From NCBI RefSeq assembly GCF_000006405.1, contig NW_003202288.1, positions 389,462 through 438,499 on the forward strand: DNA of 49,038 nt. The letters are read 5' to 3'. The first letter of the stretch is position 1; each line of letters opens with the position of its first letter. Source of the DNA: Perkinsus marinus ATCC 50983 (lineage: Eukaryota; Perkinsozoa; Perkinsida; Perkinsidae). Below the pieces are notes generated by a model. That model was not told the DNA's origin. It saw nothing but the letters and a program-made list of their open reading frames with translations, and did no database searches. The translations under genes were made by a program, and so were the position numbers. This document shows positions 33,859 to 45,308 of this stretch, one piece after another.

Positions 33859-35680
33859 CTAAATATTGGGCATCATGTTCAATGACAATACGTAACATAC
33901 CCGGCCTCTTTGTATTATATCCTCAATAATCTCTGTAACCGATCGATCATCAATCTCTTCCTTCTTTCCACCATCTTCCTGTATGATAACCCAACGGACG
34001 AATGCTAAGGCCGCATCGACGTATTGTGATACTGTATTAGATGCTTGCTTCCTACACCCGGACCAGCTCATCTAAGGAATATGTAGATGTGGAGTATTCG
34101 TCAATATAGATGTATGGAATCTACCTCCCTTTCTTCACCATGAATACTCATGTACTTGAATAAACCAGTAGCTTCATCAATACCACGACCTCCTTTATCA
34201 CTGCTAAGAAATGTTATTCTACTACGATCAGTGAACAAACAACGATACAGTCTACGGGGTTGATGATGAGAATAATAAGAACAAGAGCCTCCTTGCATTG
34301 GTATGGTATTAGATTGTTGCATTTGGTAACAGAAAAAGCAGCCAACATTAGGCCAGGTATGCTGATGTAATAGACGTAGTAACGTATGATCCTCATTAGA
34401 TGGTGATGGTGGTGGTTGTGGGATTGGTAGTAATACTCTACTATTCCTGTGTATATATCGAAGGGCTATACGTACTAATGCTACTGGCCTGGTATAAAGA
34501 GATGATGTAGGTAGACAAGAAGAAGACCAGAGTTGTGTAGCTGTATGACTACTAGTATGGGCATAGAGCCAGAATAGGTTCTTGGTCTTGTCAAGATCAT
34601 GATCAAGATCATGATCATCATGATGATCACTGGGTTGTAGTAGTAGTAGATGGAAGTTACCCTCATTATGGGCTATAAGGCATCCTACTCCTCCTCCTCC
34701 TCCTCTTCCTGATGATGATGATGAATGGTTGAAGCATATGGTAGCATCTTGGTAGAATACCTAATACTGTGATAATACCACCATAGGAAGAGCATCATCA
34801 CGATTATTATTATCATCTCCTTACCATAGATATCATACCACCTCCTCTTCCTCCCTCTTCTGATGGTGTAATAGTTGGTAACTCTACTACTGGGTTACGA
34901 GTGTCAATAGCAACAACAATATCATCATCATCATCATCATTATCATAATGATGATGATCATACTTCGTAGACACTGTTGGTAGACGGCATGATGATGGTG
35001 GAGTGGATCCATCTTGTAGTAAACCCTCCTTCATCCACTCTGGCAGAGCATCTCTAACCCAATAAGGTAACTATGACAATACTACACAACATCTACTATC
35101 CTCCTCACCTTAGCCTTCTTAAGGGCCTTGATAAATGCTTGCCCGAATGCTGTTCTTAGATCCTCTGGTACATCAATAATAAATCCCTCTCTCCTTATCA
35201 TCCTATATTCATACCATACACCACTATCAGATACTCTCCTTGCTGAGGAGGAGAGGAACAACAGCATAATGTTGAATATATACACTTACTCTGTGTGGAG
35301 GTAGTACTAGATGGTGTTGGCCAATGTATGGCATATCTCAGATAGGAGGCATATTTATATAAGATAAGTACAGCCTCCATCTCGTGATCTATCTTCCCCT
35401 TTACTATAACATCTCCTGTTATTGTCGATAATATTACATCCTCTACTCCACCCACATCAGCCATCCATCTCACTGATGTTAGGTTCTTAGTACTCTTATA
35501 ATACACCACCTCCTCCTCCTCCTCATATCTAACGATAGCAGTGCCAAACTGACTGTAGAGAAGTATATAGGACCTCCCATGAAAGGGGCTTCTTATACAA
35601 CAGGTTGTAGGGTTGAATAAACACTGCCAGCGTGATAAATCCTCGAGATAAGGACGATATTTAGATGTTGCGAATTCCAC
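33859..35680 (-). CDS. Hypothetical large protein, multi-exon, unrecognised
   Basis: Several open exons follow one another on the minus strand. Near 35,680: EFATSKYRPYLEDLSRWQCL, SYILLYSQFGTAIVRYEEEE and TSVRWMADVGGVEDVILS. A clean intron leads to RRVSDSGVWYEYRMIRREGF and VPEDLRTAFGQAFIKALKK, and another to LPYWVRDALPEWMKEGLLQ with an Asp/His run. A long exon at 34,740-34,101 reads VGCLIAHNEGNFHLLLLQPS, VALVRIALRYIHRNSR and GGRGIDEATGLFKYMSIHGE. A further frame at 34,071-33,859 may be the end. The beta-rich N-terminal part looks like propeller-type sequence, but I do not recognise the family. The start is not found; the first exon has no ATG. Confidence 0.5.
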
Positions 35681-36155
35681 TTGCTGATGATAGTAATAAT
35701 GTTGTAGTATGCTCTATGTTGTCTATATTATTATTACCATCCTGATAACCTCTCCATCCTCCTTATGTATTGTTGTATAATTATGTCTCGGTGGTTGATG
35801 TATTATATATCCGCATTTATCACTACCAATACCCTCACATCTACCATTACTATACAGTACAGCCTCTTCAATCTTCATAGTCATGGTCAATATATTGATA
35901 CTAACGATAGTATTGATACTATTTTAAACTCAAGTTATGATCCACAAACACCTCCACAGTGTTATAAGCATCCCTATACATCCCTTAAAGTGTTGTTACA
36001 TATACTTTAAAGGCATGGTCACTGCTACCAACCTAGTGATGATGAGGCATAAAGAGTGGATGTAGGATCCCCAAGGTTGTTCAAATTGACAAAACAACAT
36101 CATTTATGATAGTAACAACAGCGATGATGATGATAGTAGTAGTATCAAATCCATA
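35681..36155. other. AT-rich interval, no gene seen
   Basis: Probably holds the 5' end of the minus-strand gene to the left and the 3' end of the EF-hand gene to the right. A plus-strand open frame at 35,765-36,010 has no recognisable content. Confidence 0.4.
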
Positions 36156-36840
36156 CTACATGAATAAATTGGCAAACTCAGCGAAATTGATTTTGCCATC
36201 TTTATCATGATCAAGCTCTTCCATCAAACGCTGATAACCATAATCATTATTGATAATATAAAGGATGGTTTATTACGTCAACCTTGATGGTCATACCAAA
36301 CTCCTCCTTAACGATCCTCATAAGCTTATCCTTATCTACAAATCCTGATCTATCTCTATTACCACCAAGAGCCACGAAGGCGTCAACTGAAGGGGTATAT
36401 CAACTATTCACTACTAAAGGAAGGCTTACGAGTATCAGATTCATCCTCAGTATCAGCATAACCATCACGTTGCTTCTCAAAGGCATGTAGAAACTCAGCA
36501 AACTCTGATAATAATAACAACATGGGCACCACCACGATTGGCTAGAGGCCATTATTACCTATCTCACCCGTACCATCCTCATCAACGTCTGCCATGAACC
36601 TATCAATAATTTAGATTACTACTGCTAATCTATTTATATAACTGACTTGAATAACTCTTCTTCATTAGGAGCCTCCCCAATAGCAGTTAGTAACAACTTC
36701 ATCTCGACAGCATCAATAGTACCGGAACCATCTGTATCAAACGAATTGAAGGCTTCACGACATTTCTGAGAAGGGAGGTAGGTTATTATATGGATCATCA
36801 TCCCAATGACTACTTCAATAAACTCTTCGTCTAAGACCAT
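36156..36840 (-). CDS. Calmodulin-like four-EF-hand protein (possibly axonemal)
   Basis: Six exons join in frame from the ATG at 36840 (MVLDEEFIE) to a TAG at 36156. Loop 1 [12 protein letters not shown] and loop 2 [12 protein letters not shown] are canonical. The linker [16 protein letters not shown] is unlike calmodulin's. Loop 3 ([14 protein letters not shown]) is degenerate, lacking the usual acid at its first position. Loop 4 [12 protein letters not shown] is canonical. The protein ends EFANLFM, about 150 residues. The linker and loop 3 recall a conserved calmodulin-like family found in flagellated protists rather than calmodulin or centrin; an axonemal role is inferred from that memory and from other axonemal genes in the window, so it is tentative. 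Confidence 0.88.
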
Positions 36841-37191
36841 GATGATAATGAATAAGTAACTGTAATGTGGTGTATCTTGCGCACACCAGTTTCCCTAGGA
36901 CATTTAGCGAACGCCATAATGATCGATTATGAGCTATGTCAAGCTATATTCCTTGGCAAGCATAACAACTTGCGTTGCAATGGTTGTTGATGGATTCCCT
37001 CTATTGTATCAGTCGTATTATCGTTATTATACGTTATATGATTGGAATAGTGGGTATATGAATAAAGATTGGATAGCTGGAGGCTGTACCTTATAGAGTA
37101 GGAATAGCTTTCTTTACCGCCCAAACTACAACTATAAACTACTACTCGAACACTATGTGTTGCATCGTAGTACATTCACTATCCAACCATT
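36841..37191. other. Divergent promoter interval, no gene seen
   Basis: About 350 bp between the start of the EF-hand gene (minus) and the start of the S1/P1-like gene (plus). A minus-strand frame at 36,939-37,175 is tyrosine/serine-rich and without motif, taken as chance. Confidence 0.45.
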
Positions 37192-38666
37192 ATGTGGCAT
37201 ATTGTTTTCATCCTACTACCATCAATAACATTGGGATGGGATAAGGAGTTACATGCTCGTATAGGTGATGCTGTTGGTAGAGTGTTGTCACATAGGGATA
37301 TGTAATAACATAATATAGATTATTAATACAGACTGTGATTTAGGGAGGATATTGATGTATTTCTAGAAGGTAGAAGTCTATCATGGATGTCAAGATATGC
37401 TCATGATAATCTCCAGTATACTAAATATGATAGGACAGTCGAAAACCATTACGAGACCCAATCACGGTATGATCATGCAAGCTACGTCAAATCTACTTGA
37501 TACTCCGTACGTTAGGAATTGGCAATGTGACTTTGATGTAGAACATCCAGAAAGGTTGGCCAATAAAGAAGGTCTCTATGAGACGGTAATGCTTCATATA
37601 AGGTGTCCTACTACTAGCATGATTTAGGTTACTGATATCTTTGGTAGACTATGTCATGAAAGAGATAATAATAAGGGTATAGCTGCAGATAAAACTGAAC
37701 AGGTTCAATTAAGTTGGCTTATGGGTAATACCATATAATCCTTTTAGTAGTAGTATGTATACCATTAGGTTTAATACAAGATATGCATCAACCATTACAT
37801 CTAGGCTTTGGTGCTGATGATCATGGTAGACGTATTACTGTTGAATATCATGGGAGTAGTTATAATCTATATGACTTCTGGGAGAAGCAGGTAGTAGTAA
37901 TACTCGTAGTGGTGATAAGCATTATTACTGCCTAAAGGTATCCCCATCTGTTAATCTGGATACTGAGCTTATACATAAACGCTATCTAGATGAACTCAAG
38001 AGTCTTAATCATTATGGTCAGCCTAGGAATATGAAGTTAGTTCAAGAGCTCCACAAGGGAGGTAATATCACCATCATACTTATCATCACCCTCTTAGTAG
38101 TTATATGTTATTAGGTCTTGCTATGTGGGTGGCCGAGAACATGAAGACAGCATGTTATGAGATATATGCTGCTGTAGCTGGTGGTGGTGGTAGGGAGGTA
38201 CCTAGGAGGTAATATCTTACATGGGATTAGTACTACTTGACTTCTCTCTTAGTTTCGTAGTATCTGATAGAATATTTGAAGAATGGCGAAGTCTAGCGTC
38301 AACACAGGCTATTAAAGCAGCTGCCAGGACTGCAGTTGTATTGCATGCTGTTGCTATTCATGTAATACTTATGATAGCACCTTAGTATACTATCATTATC
38401 AGATGAGGACATATCACCCTGAACAGACCTCCCTTTATAAGAGGTCGTCATCAGTAAAGCATCGTATTAGGGATAACTGGCATGAGGCATTATTAAAGAA
38501 TCTTGGTCTGGCCATTATCATCGTGCCATTATTGATAATATCACTTAATCCAGGGGAGATGTAAATACCACCCTGTTACATGAATATTGGTGATATTATC
38601 ACTGTATTCAGGTCATGGCTTAAGGATCTCTTAAAGAAAGGAGGTAGTAATAGACGAATAGATTGA
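37192..38666 (+). CDS. S1/P1-type nuclease family protein with altered zinc ligands
   Basis: Signal peptide MWHIVFILLPSITLG, predicted to be cut just before WDKELHARIGDAV; S1/P1 nucleases need that N-terminal Trp as a zinc ligand. Then SRYAHDNLQYTKYDRTVENH (Asp and His of the metal site), NWQCDFDVEHPERLANKEG, and after an intron the family signature GLIQDMHQPLHLGFG with NLYDFWEKQ. In the family this reads H-x3-D-x-HQPLH and NLH-x2-WD. Here the first His is Gly, the second His is Tyr and the final Asp is Glu, so two of three zinc sites look disturbed. A C-terminal hydrophobic segment (LAIIIVPLLIISLNPGEM) and a short basic tail (SWLKDLLKKGGSNRRID) suggest membrane anchoring. Several short introns; stop at 38666. 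Confidence 0.8.
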
Positions 38667-38892
38667 TGATAACCACCACCACAACATGATAAACTACAAT
38701 CATTATCTTGCTAGTAGTGGTCTTTTTATGATCTACTCATGGTTGTTTTGTTATGTAACCCCAAACAACATCCACCATGAACATACAGGTAGCCACAATT
38801 GTTTTGCTACTGTAGTCATAAACTAGATATAACACAACTATGATAAATGAGAAGAAACGGCTAATTTCAGCATTTATAGTAAGGAAATGTGA

Positions 38893-41800
38893 TCATAATA
38901 GTAAGTCAATGGTAGTAGGTGCTCTCCTTGGCTGTTGTTGATGTGAATGAGGAGGAATAGAGACATCCCTCCCTTCATGGTGTGCCTCCTTTTGATTATC
39001 ATCTCTTGATTGTTGTTGTTGCATGGTATCGATAATGAGGCTACCTGTCTCTAATGTGAATGTACCACTGATGGGCTTGTGATCAGAAGATATGTATCTA
39101 CGTGATAACACTATGATGATGATGATAGTGGTATAGCTATTACCGATGATGTGAATGGTAGGAACGAAGCCAAAGACTACCGGGTTTAGTGAAGTTGAAG
39201 AATATGCGATCACACCAGCTAGGGGTACGATTAGCAGCATATTGGTGTGTGCCGGGTTCGAACCTGCATCATGAGCTGTTAATGATGAATCGGTGTAAGA
39301 GGTCTCGTATTCAATACTTGTAAGTTGGTAGGAAATCTGAGAATGGTCCCTCTTTGCAATGTGTTAATATAGGGTCTAAACATTCTCCTTGTCTATACTG
39401 ATCATATTGAGATAATCGTTCTGTAAAGAGATGGGTACTACATCAACACTACAACATTAACCTACTACCAATATCCCCCTTTTCGATAAGCCTAATAGCT
39501 GTAGTTCTATCACAATTAAGTCGGAAATTGAAATCCCCAAATACGATGAGTACTCTTCTCTGTACTTGACAATTACTATAATGTTGACGTAGTTGTTGTT
39601 TGTACTCCGCCATTATTAAATATAATTGTTCATTACGAATCTCCATCATCCTAAGTACATAGTTAGATCAACATCAGCAGGGAAACCAGGAGATTGCAGA
39701 TTATTATTATTACCTCTCACCAGCTTCTAGTTGTAGACAAGTAAATGTTATTAATGTCTTATTAATAAGCATACTCATCAATATACCACCCTTATTACCA
39801 TGACTACCCCCTAGACCACCTTTAACCTTCTTAGTATGTACATTAGATATATTATTAACTATGGATGCCTTAGCGAATACTGATATGTATATACCAACCA
39901 TAGCTGTACAACATACCTACATATACTATAATAATAATCATCATCAGAGTAATATGCTAATCATAACAACCACCTCGACATATTTCTCAGCCTTCCTCTT
40001 CTTATCCCTCCGATCACCACCATTAGATGATGCCAGTTGAGCTGTGGTGAGTATCTCATTGAATTGAGCAGCAAACTCAGCTTTCCGTAGACTATGCTCT
40101 GTATTATCGCTATCAAACTTCTTCTTTACCTACTTAATCACATTGATGATGCCAATGATAATGGTATTACTACTACTACCCTTGCGAATCCTCTCTTTAA
40201 TAGTGCCTTGGCATTAAGATCAACAAACTCCTGCATACCCACAACGTATATCTATAAACTATAACTATTATCATTAATAGCTATTATTAATATTACATCA
40301 TTGATCTCAAAGAATTGTTCATCATCCTTCCTTAACCTCATCCAATCACTAAGATCTTCACCATTCCACACCTTACTAGCATTAACATTCCATGAACCAA
40401 CCCATAACGTTATTGGACGGGTATCTATAATGACATAGGCATATACCATTACTACCACTAATATTATTACCAATACCGTCTCCAGAAGAAGACGAGGGCC
40501 CAAGATGTATCCTCTGGGTAGGAGGTGCTTGTTGTTGATGAATATTACTACTAGTAGTAGTGTTAATAGTTGGAGTAGATCTAGCCAACTTGAGTGTAAG
40601 ATCTATTGCTGTTTGCCTATCTCTATCGGTACCAAAGTTATTAATACGATACCTAATGGTTATTAGATGCTCTTGTAGTAGTAATACTACTACCTATTGG
40701 CACTTTTAACCTTCTGTTTTACTTTATTCTGCCATGTACACTTCCCTTGTGTTACTAGTGTTGTCAACACCGATACAGTACCAGTATAGTGCATCTACAA
40801 CGATAGTAGCTGATACTACTAGTAGTTTATTATTACCGATATTTGATCACCATGTTGTGCCCATAACGTTGTTATAACCTTCTTAACATCTGTTGATACT
40901 GGTTGACGTATTGCTGTAAGAATCTTGGGTACTATATAGAGTGATACAGCTAGTTGGCCTATGATAATGTATTATAATGTATATCGATAATCTTTATTAT
41001 TACCTGCATTAGTCCTATCTAAACAGTCTAGACAGTTGGTACGTACTACACCAGTCTGTATTCTACTATTACTACTACCATTCTTTCCCTTATTACCACC
41101 TATTGCCCACCAACCATATCTAATGATATTAAATCTTAACATACTCTATACTCACTACTAGAGTAGTACTACTTATCAATCCATTCTTTGCAAGATTGTA
41201 TTATTGCGTTGAATACCTCATCAACATCTAAATGTAGAATAATATGATTAGTGTAGTTATAAGGATAACTCACCATTGTTGCTTTTAACCATCCTAGAGA
41301 AATCATAATCAATTATATGTATTGTGGATGAATGTGTATGAGGCGAGTAGTTGATAATATCCTTCAATGCTGTACTAAGCTTTCCCTCATTACCACCTAC
41401 TCTTATTATATTCATCAATACCTCTACCATGTATTATGTACCTTTTCCTGTTGATAATAGATTTAAGAATAGACATCCATCAGGACCATACCGTTTAATA
41501 AGACTAGATATATGCTTATCATAACCCAACACTGTCATTTCCTTACTACGTGTTATATCCAGTTGTTGGGTACCTAACCGACTCATCATTACTACTACTG
41601 TAGCTACCAACACTACTATTACTACCAGGGTTTTGTGACCAGAAGACAGGTACTGATCCACGGATCTGTATATGTGCTGCTAATACCACATCTCTATTAC
41701 ATAGTAATAACTCTGTTTCTACAAAATTGGCAACATCGCCCAAATCATCCAATCCTCGATGATTATACCTATAATAGTAGCAGTGGTAGTTGTAGTAGTC

Positions 41801-42774
41801 GTCATGACATTACTACTACTACCTGGTACCAGCTCTTAGACAACTTCTACGACCAATAAGGATGGCATCTAGATAATCAGATAGTGGAGTGGGTGAGCTA
41901 ATGTAACCCTAAAAATAATAACGCCTAGTCCTAATACTGTTGTTTTTGTTAGTATTACCTGCATTAAGACTGTACACCATGTATCGAGATTAATATTATG
42001 ATTAGGTATTAATGCATCTTTACCCAACATATTTTGTGTCATATGCCTATTCCAACAGAATAAAGCATCAGCTTTCAGCCATACGGCATTATCATCTAGG
42101 ATGATATAGTTATTGATAATGATGATAAGACACATTACCAGTGCGAGAATCATCATCATGATGCCATTGTTGACTATGTGTTATATCATACGATCTACAA
42201 TAGTAATACCCACCACTACCAAACAACCTAAGATTATTGCTAATGGATCTCTACCAAGACTTGGTGTTATTACTTTTCAACCCTCTCTGCTAAGGCGAAT
42301 GCTGCAGCAGTACTAGCATTACTACTACTACTGCTAGATGATGATGATGATGATGATGAGGTAGAGTCTTGAGGTATAGCAGGAGTAGCAAGTAGCGTTG
42401 TTGAGTCCGATAACTGATGATGTCCGACTGTTGTTAGTGATGTTATGATTATGATCATTACTCTAGGATCATATGGTATACATGATACTTTAGTAATTTC
42501 CATAACAACATGACCACCAGGTAACTTGGATATAGGTATAGCATCACTTACCAATACTAAGAACGCATTACCACTACTAACAACAATAGTACCTAATGAT
42601 AATAATCATGATCATCATGACCCATCCTTGATGATACTTACCAAGTAGAGCACATGCTGTAATCTCCTGTATTATAGGGCCACAATGAGATGATGATGTT
42701 ATACCCTGGTCTACTATCTCCATCTCTTTACCCTCTCCTATCTTATCTCTTGATATAACCAATGCTACATCCAA
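38893..42774 (-). CDS. Synaptojanin-like phosphoinositide phosphatase (Sac1 plus inositol 5-phosphatase)
   Basis: Two catalytic domains in one gene. N-terminal Sac1: [20 protein letters not shown] (about 42,540), [15 protein letters not shown] (about 42,060), [14 protein letters not shown] (about 41,660), [20 protein letters not shown], and the catalytic loop [13 protein letters not shown] (about 41,010-41,050), the intact C-x5-R-T motif. C-terminal type II 5-phosphatase: [18 protein letters not shown] (about 40,400), [13 protein letters not shown] (about 39,780), the Mg site VFGDFNFRL (about 39,550), [24 protein letters not shown] across an intron near 39,255-39,310, and [10 protein letters not shown] (about 39,070). 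It dephosphorylates phosphoinositides, usually in endocytic uncoating. A Gln/His-rich tail ends at 38893. The 5' end is uncertain: an upstream splice acceptor near 42,800 suggests another exon. Confidence 0.88.
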
Positions 42775-43498
42775 ATTACCACCATGCCTTATAACCTACT
42801 ATCATAACTCCTCCTCAACCTCCTCCTCTTCCTATTCATCCTCCTCGACATCGTTTATCACATTATTACTATTTTATTTTCACAGAATGCTATCCTGTAG
42901 TTGAGATTAGCTTCATATCTCCGTTTGGATAATGGCATGTTATTAGTTGACCTGATAGTTTCATATCCCTATCCTAACTATGCCATTCTACCGAGATGAT
43001 GATGGTTGTCGTGGTGATGGTAGTATTGGTGATGAGGTAGTAGATGGACCTCTCTGATAGACCCAATCATCGTCCTCTACAGGGGTTAACATGATAATCA
43101 AACTGCATATACTCAACAAGTATCGCTACTGGAGTGAACCTCTGTGCATAAATAATAGTTATGACACTACATAGATTAGAACGCGGGTCTAACGAGTAGG
43201 AAAGCCTTGCTCGACAACTCAACCAAATTGGATCACATCATAATTATTTGTCCAAGTACAGTTGAGTTACTTTTCTAATGAAGAAATAGAAATCTCGCTC
43301 GCCCGTTGATTTTTAATCTTATGGTCCTTCGTTGCCTTACGTTGTGTGTTACTGCTGAGGATGTGTGCGAGCAGCTAGATAAGTAGTTTTAGCTTCGTTG
43401 GAGTATTGAAAACGTTAATCCTTCCCTGACTGTAGATGATACGTTCATATGGGGGGAGGGTTGTTGGTGATGACACCATCGTGGTAGTAGTAGTAATA
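42775..43498. other. Divergent interval between synaptojanin-like and aldo-keto reductase genes
   Basis: Likely holds the first exon of the synaptojanin-like gene near 42,800-42,850 (a candidate ATG starts a short Arg-rich frame) and both promoters. Otherwise nothing recognised. Confidence 0.4.
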
Positions 43499-44591
43499 AT
43501 GTCTACTGTCGATTCAATGACCTCTTTTAATCTATCCAATGGTATGTCCATACCATCTGTAGGGTTTGGTACCTATAAAGTGGGGTATACTCCTACTGGG
43601 GAGAGGATAGGTAGAGATGGTAAAGATGTTATCATAGATGCAATCAAGGCTGGATATAGGTAATAGTAGTAATAAGACCTATACCACTCCATCATCTCTT
43701 CAGGCTTTTCGATTGTGCATCCTTCTATGGTAATGAAAAGGTAGTTGGTGATGGGCTCATAGCTTCTGGTGTACCCAGAAAGGATCTATTTATAGTGAGT
43801 AAAGTATGGCCTGATAAAGTATATCTTGGTCATGATGCTATCATAGAGCAATGTAAGAAGACTCTTAAGGATCTGTAATATATGTATGAGTAGTAGAATG
43901 ATTATTATCTATAATATAGGCAAACCTCCTATCTCGATCTTTATCTTATACATTGGCCAGTACCAGGTAAGTTTGTAGAAGCCTATAGGACGTTACAGGA
44001 ACTGTAAGGAAATCCATCATTTATGTTCTATCTTACTCCTCCTCATCTCTTTAGGCAACAGTCAGGCTTAGTAAAGGCTATCGGCCTTAGTAACTTCACT
44101 ATTGAGGATTATGAAGAGTTGATGGCATCACCTGGTGTAAGAGTAGAACCAGTTGTTAATCAGATAGAGATCAATCCATTGATATACCGTAGTATGGAGG
44201 ATACGTTGTGAGTGTATTATTTTGAGTGGTATAGGTAAGAAGACTATCGAGTATTTCCAATCAAAGGGTATGACCCTCCTATCATGGAGAGGTCTTGGTA
44301 AAGGGGTCCTATTCGATGATCCTCGTATAATGACTATAGCACAAGAGTTGGATATAACTCCATCACAGGTGATAGTAGATGATGATGATGAGTGTATGGT
44401 ATTAATAGGTTATTGGACGATGGTTGATACAACATCATATAGTGCATATACCTAAGACCCAGAATGTCGATAGGATGAATAATAATCGTCAATTATTCTC
44501 ATTCTCTTTGAATGATGACCAGATGAGTGTGATAGACTCCTTTGGATTGAGTGATGATGTCATAAATAAATTCAAACAGGACTACATGTAA
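43499..44591 (+). CDS. Aldo-keto reductase
   Basis: NADPH-dependent carbonyl reductase with a TIM-barrel fold. The ATG at 43499 opens [20 protein letters not shown], followed by VGFGTYKVG and [11 protein letters not shown]. After a short intron come [17 protein letters not shown] (catalytic Asp and Tyr) and [14 protein letters not shown] (catalytic Lys), then [20 protein letters not shown] (catalytic His). [33 protein letters not shown] and [18 protein letters not shown] are standard barrel segments. The end reads [19 protein letters not shown] (cofactor-binding region) and FKQDYM, stop 44591. All four catalytic residues are present. Substrate cannot be told. Confidence 0.93.
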
Positions 44592-45308
44592 TAACCCCAT
44601 GCTTTCTTCTTCCTGTTCTCAATAACTCGTGTTTAGGTCTACTACTGTAAAGGACACCCCTCTGTCATTATCTAATGCTCGTCAACAGTTCACTTGTGAG
44701 TAATGTTCTTCCTAGTACTGGGCTTTTCCATATTACCACCATCCTTGTGTTACTAAGATTACGACTAGTCATGTTGGTGGACATATTCAACCTTAGTTCA
44801 TTGATGATATCTCCATCCGACTACCGATAACAGGAGTATCAGCAGTAGCACCCATAGACCTAGAAGCGTATAACTTTGCTAATGATGATGATGTACACTG
44901 CTACTCATGTGACTGTTGGATGGTGATGGTAGGTCCTTAGGACTATTATCAATTGTATACCTATAGTAATAATAGGTCAATGGTTGAAGGAGGTCATGTT
45001 AATCATTAGAGTGTAGATAATGATGGTATACTTTATAGTTGAGGGCTATAGCTAATGATCATCTATCACAGTGCACCTCATCTTAGTACAGCACTAGGAG
45101 TTAGTAGTAGCAGCAGCACTAATATCATCAACCTATACTGATGTCATCAAACAGTGATAGGGGAGGATGTGTTGTGATGGCGATGGTTATTATTATTTAC
45201 AGATGTTACCATTGTATATTAACTCGGGAAAGTATCCATCCTTATAATATATCCTGTTGTTGTTCATAACTCAATATCACAATAATCATTATCGTCTTGT
45301 GTATTCAT
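44592..45308 (+). other. Interval with possible unrecognised exons
   Basis: Short plus-strand frames such as YWAFPYYHHPCVTKITTS and GVSAVAPIDLEAYNFANDDD with CYSCDCWM follow splice-like sites at about 44,720 and 44,830. They may belong to an unknown gene or to 5' parts of the RING gene, but I could not connect them. Confidence 0.3.

Noticed and set aside
34600-34625. GATCATGATC-type palindromic repeats as a regulatory array
   Set aside because: They fall in an open exon where they encode an Asp/His/Leu run; triplet repeats of this type are everywhere in the right half.
39245-39262. Box-B-like GGTTCGAACCC in the synaptojanin-like gene
   Set aside because: It encodes the FEP of the conserved 5-phosphatase motif TYKFEPGT right after a splice acceptor, so it is not a tRNA relic.
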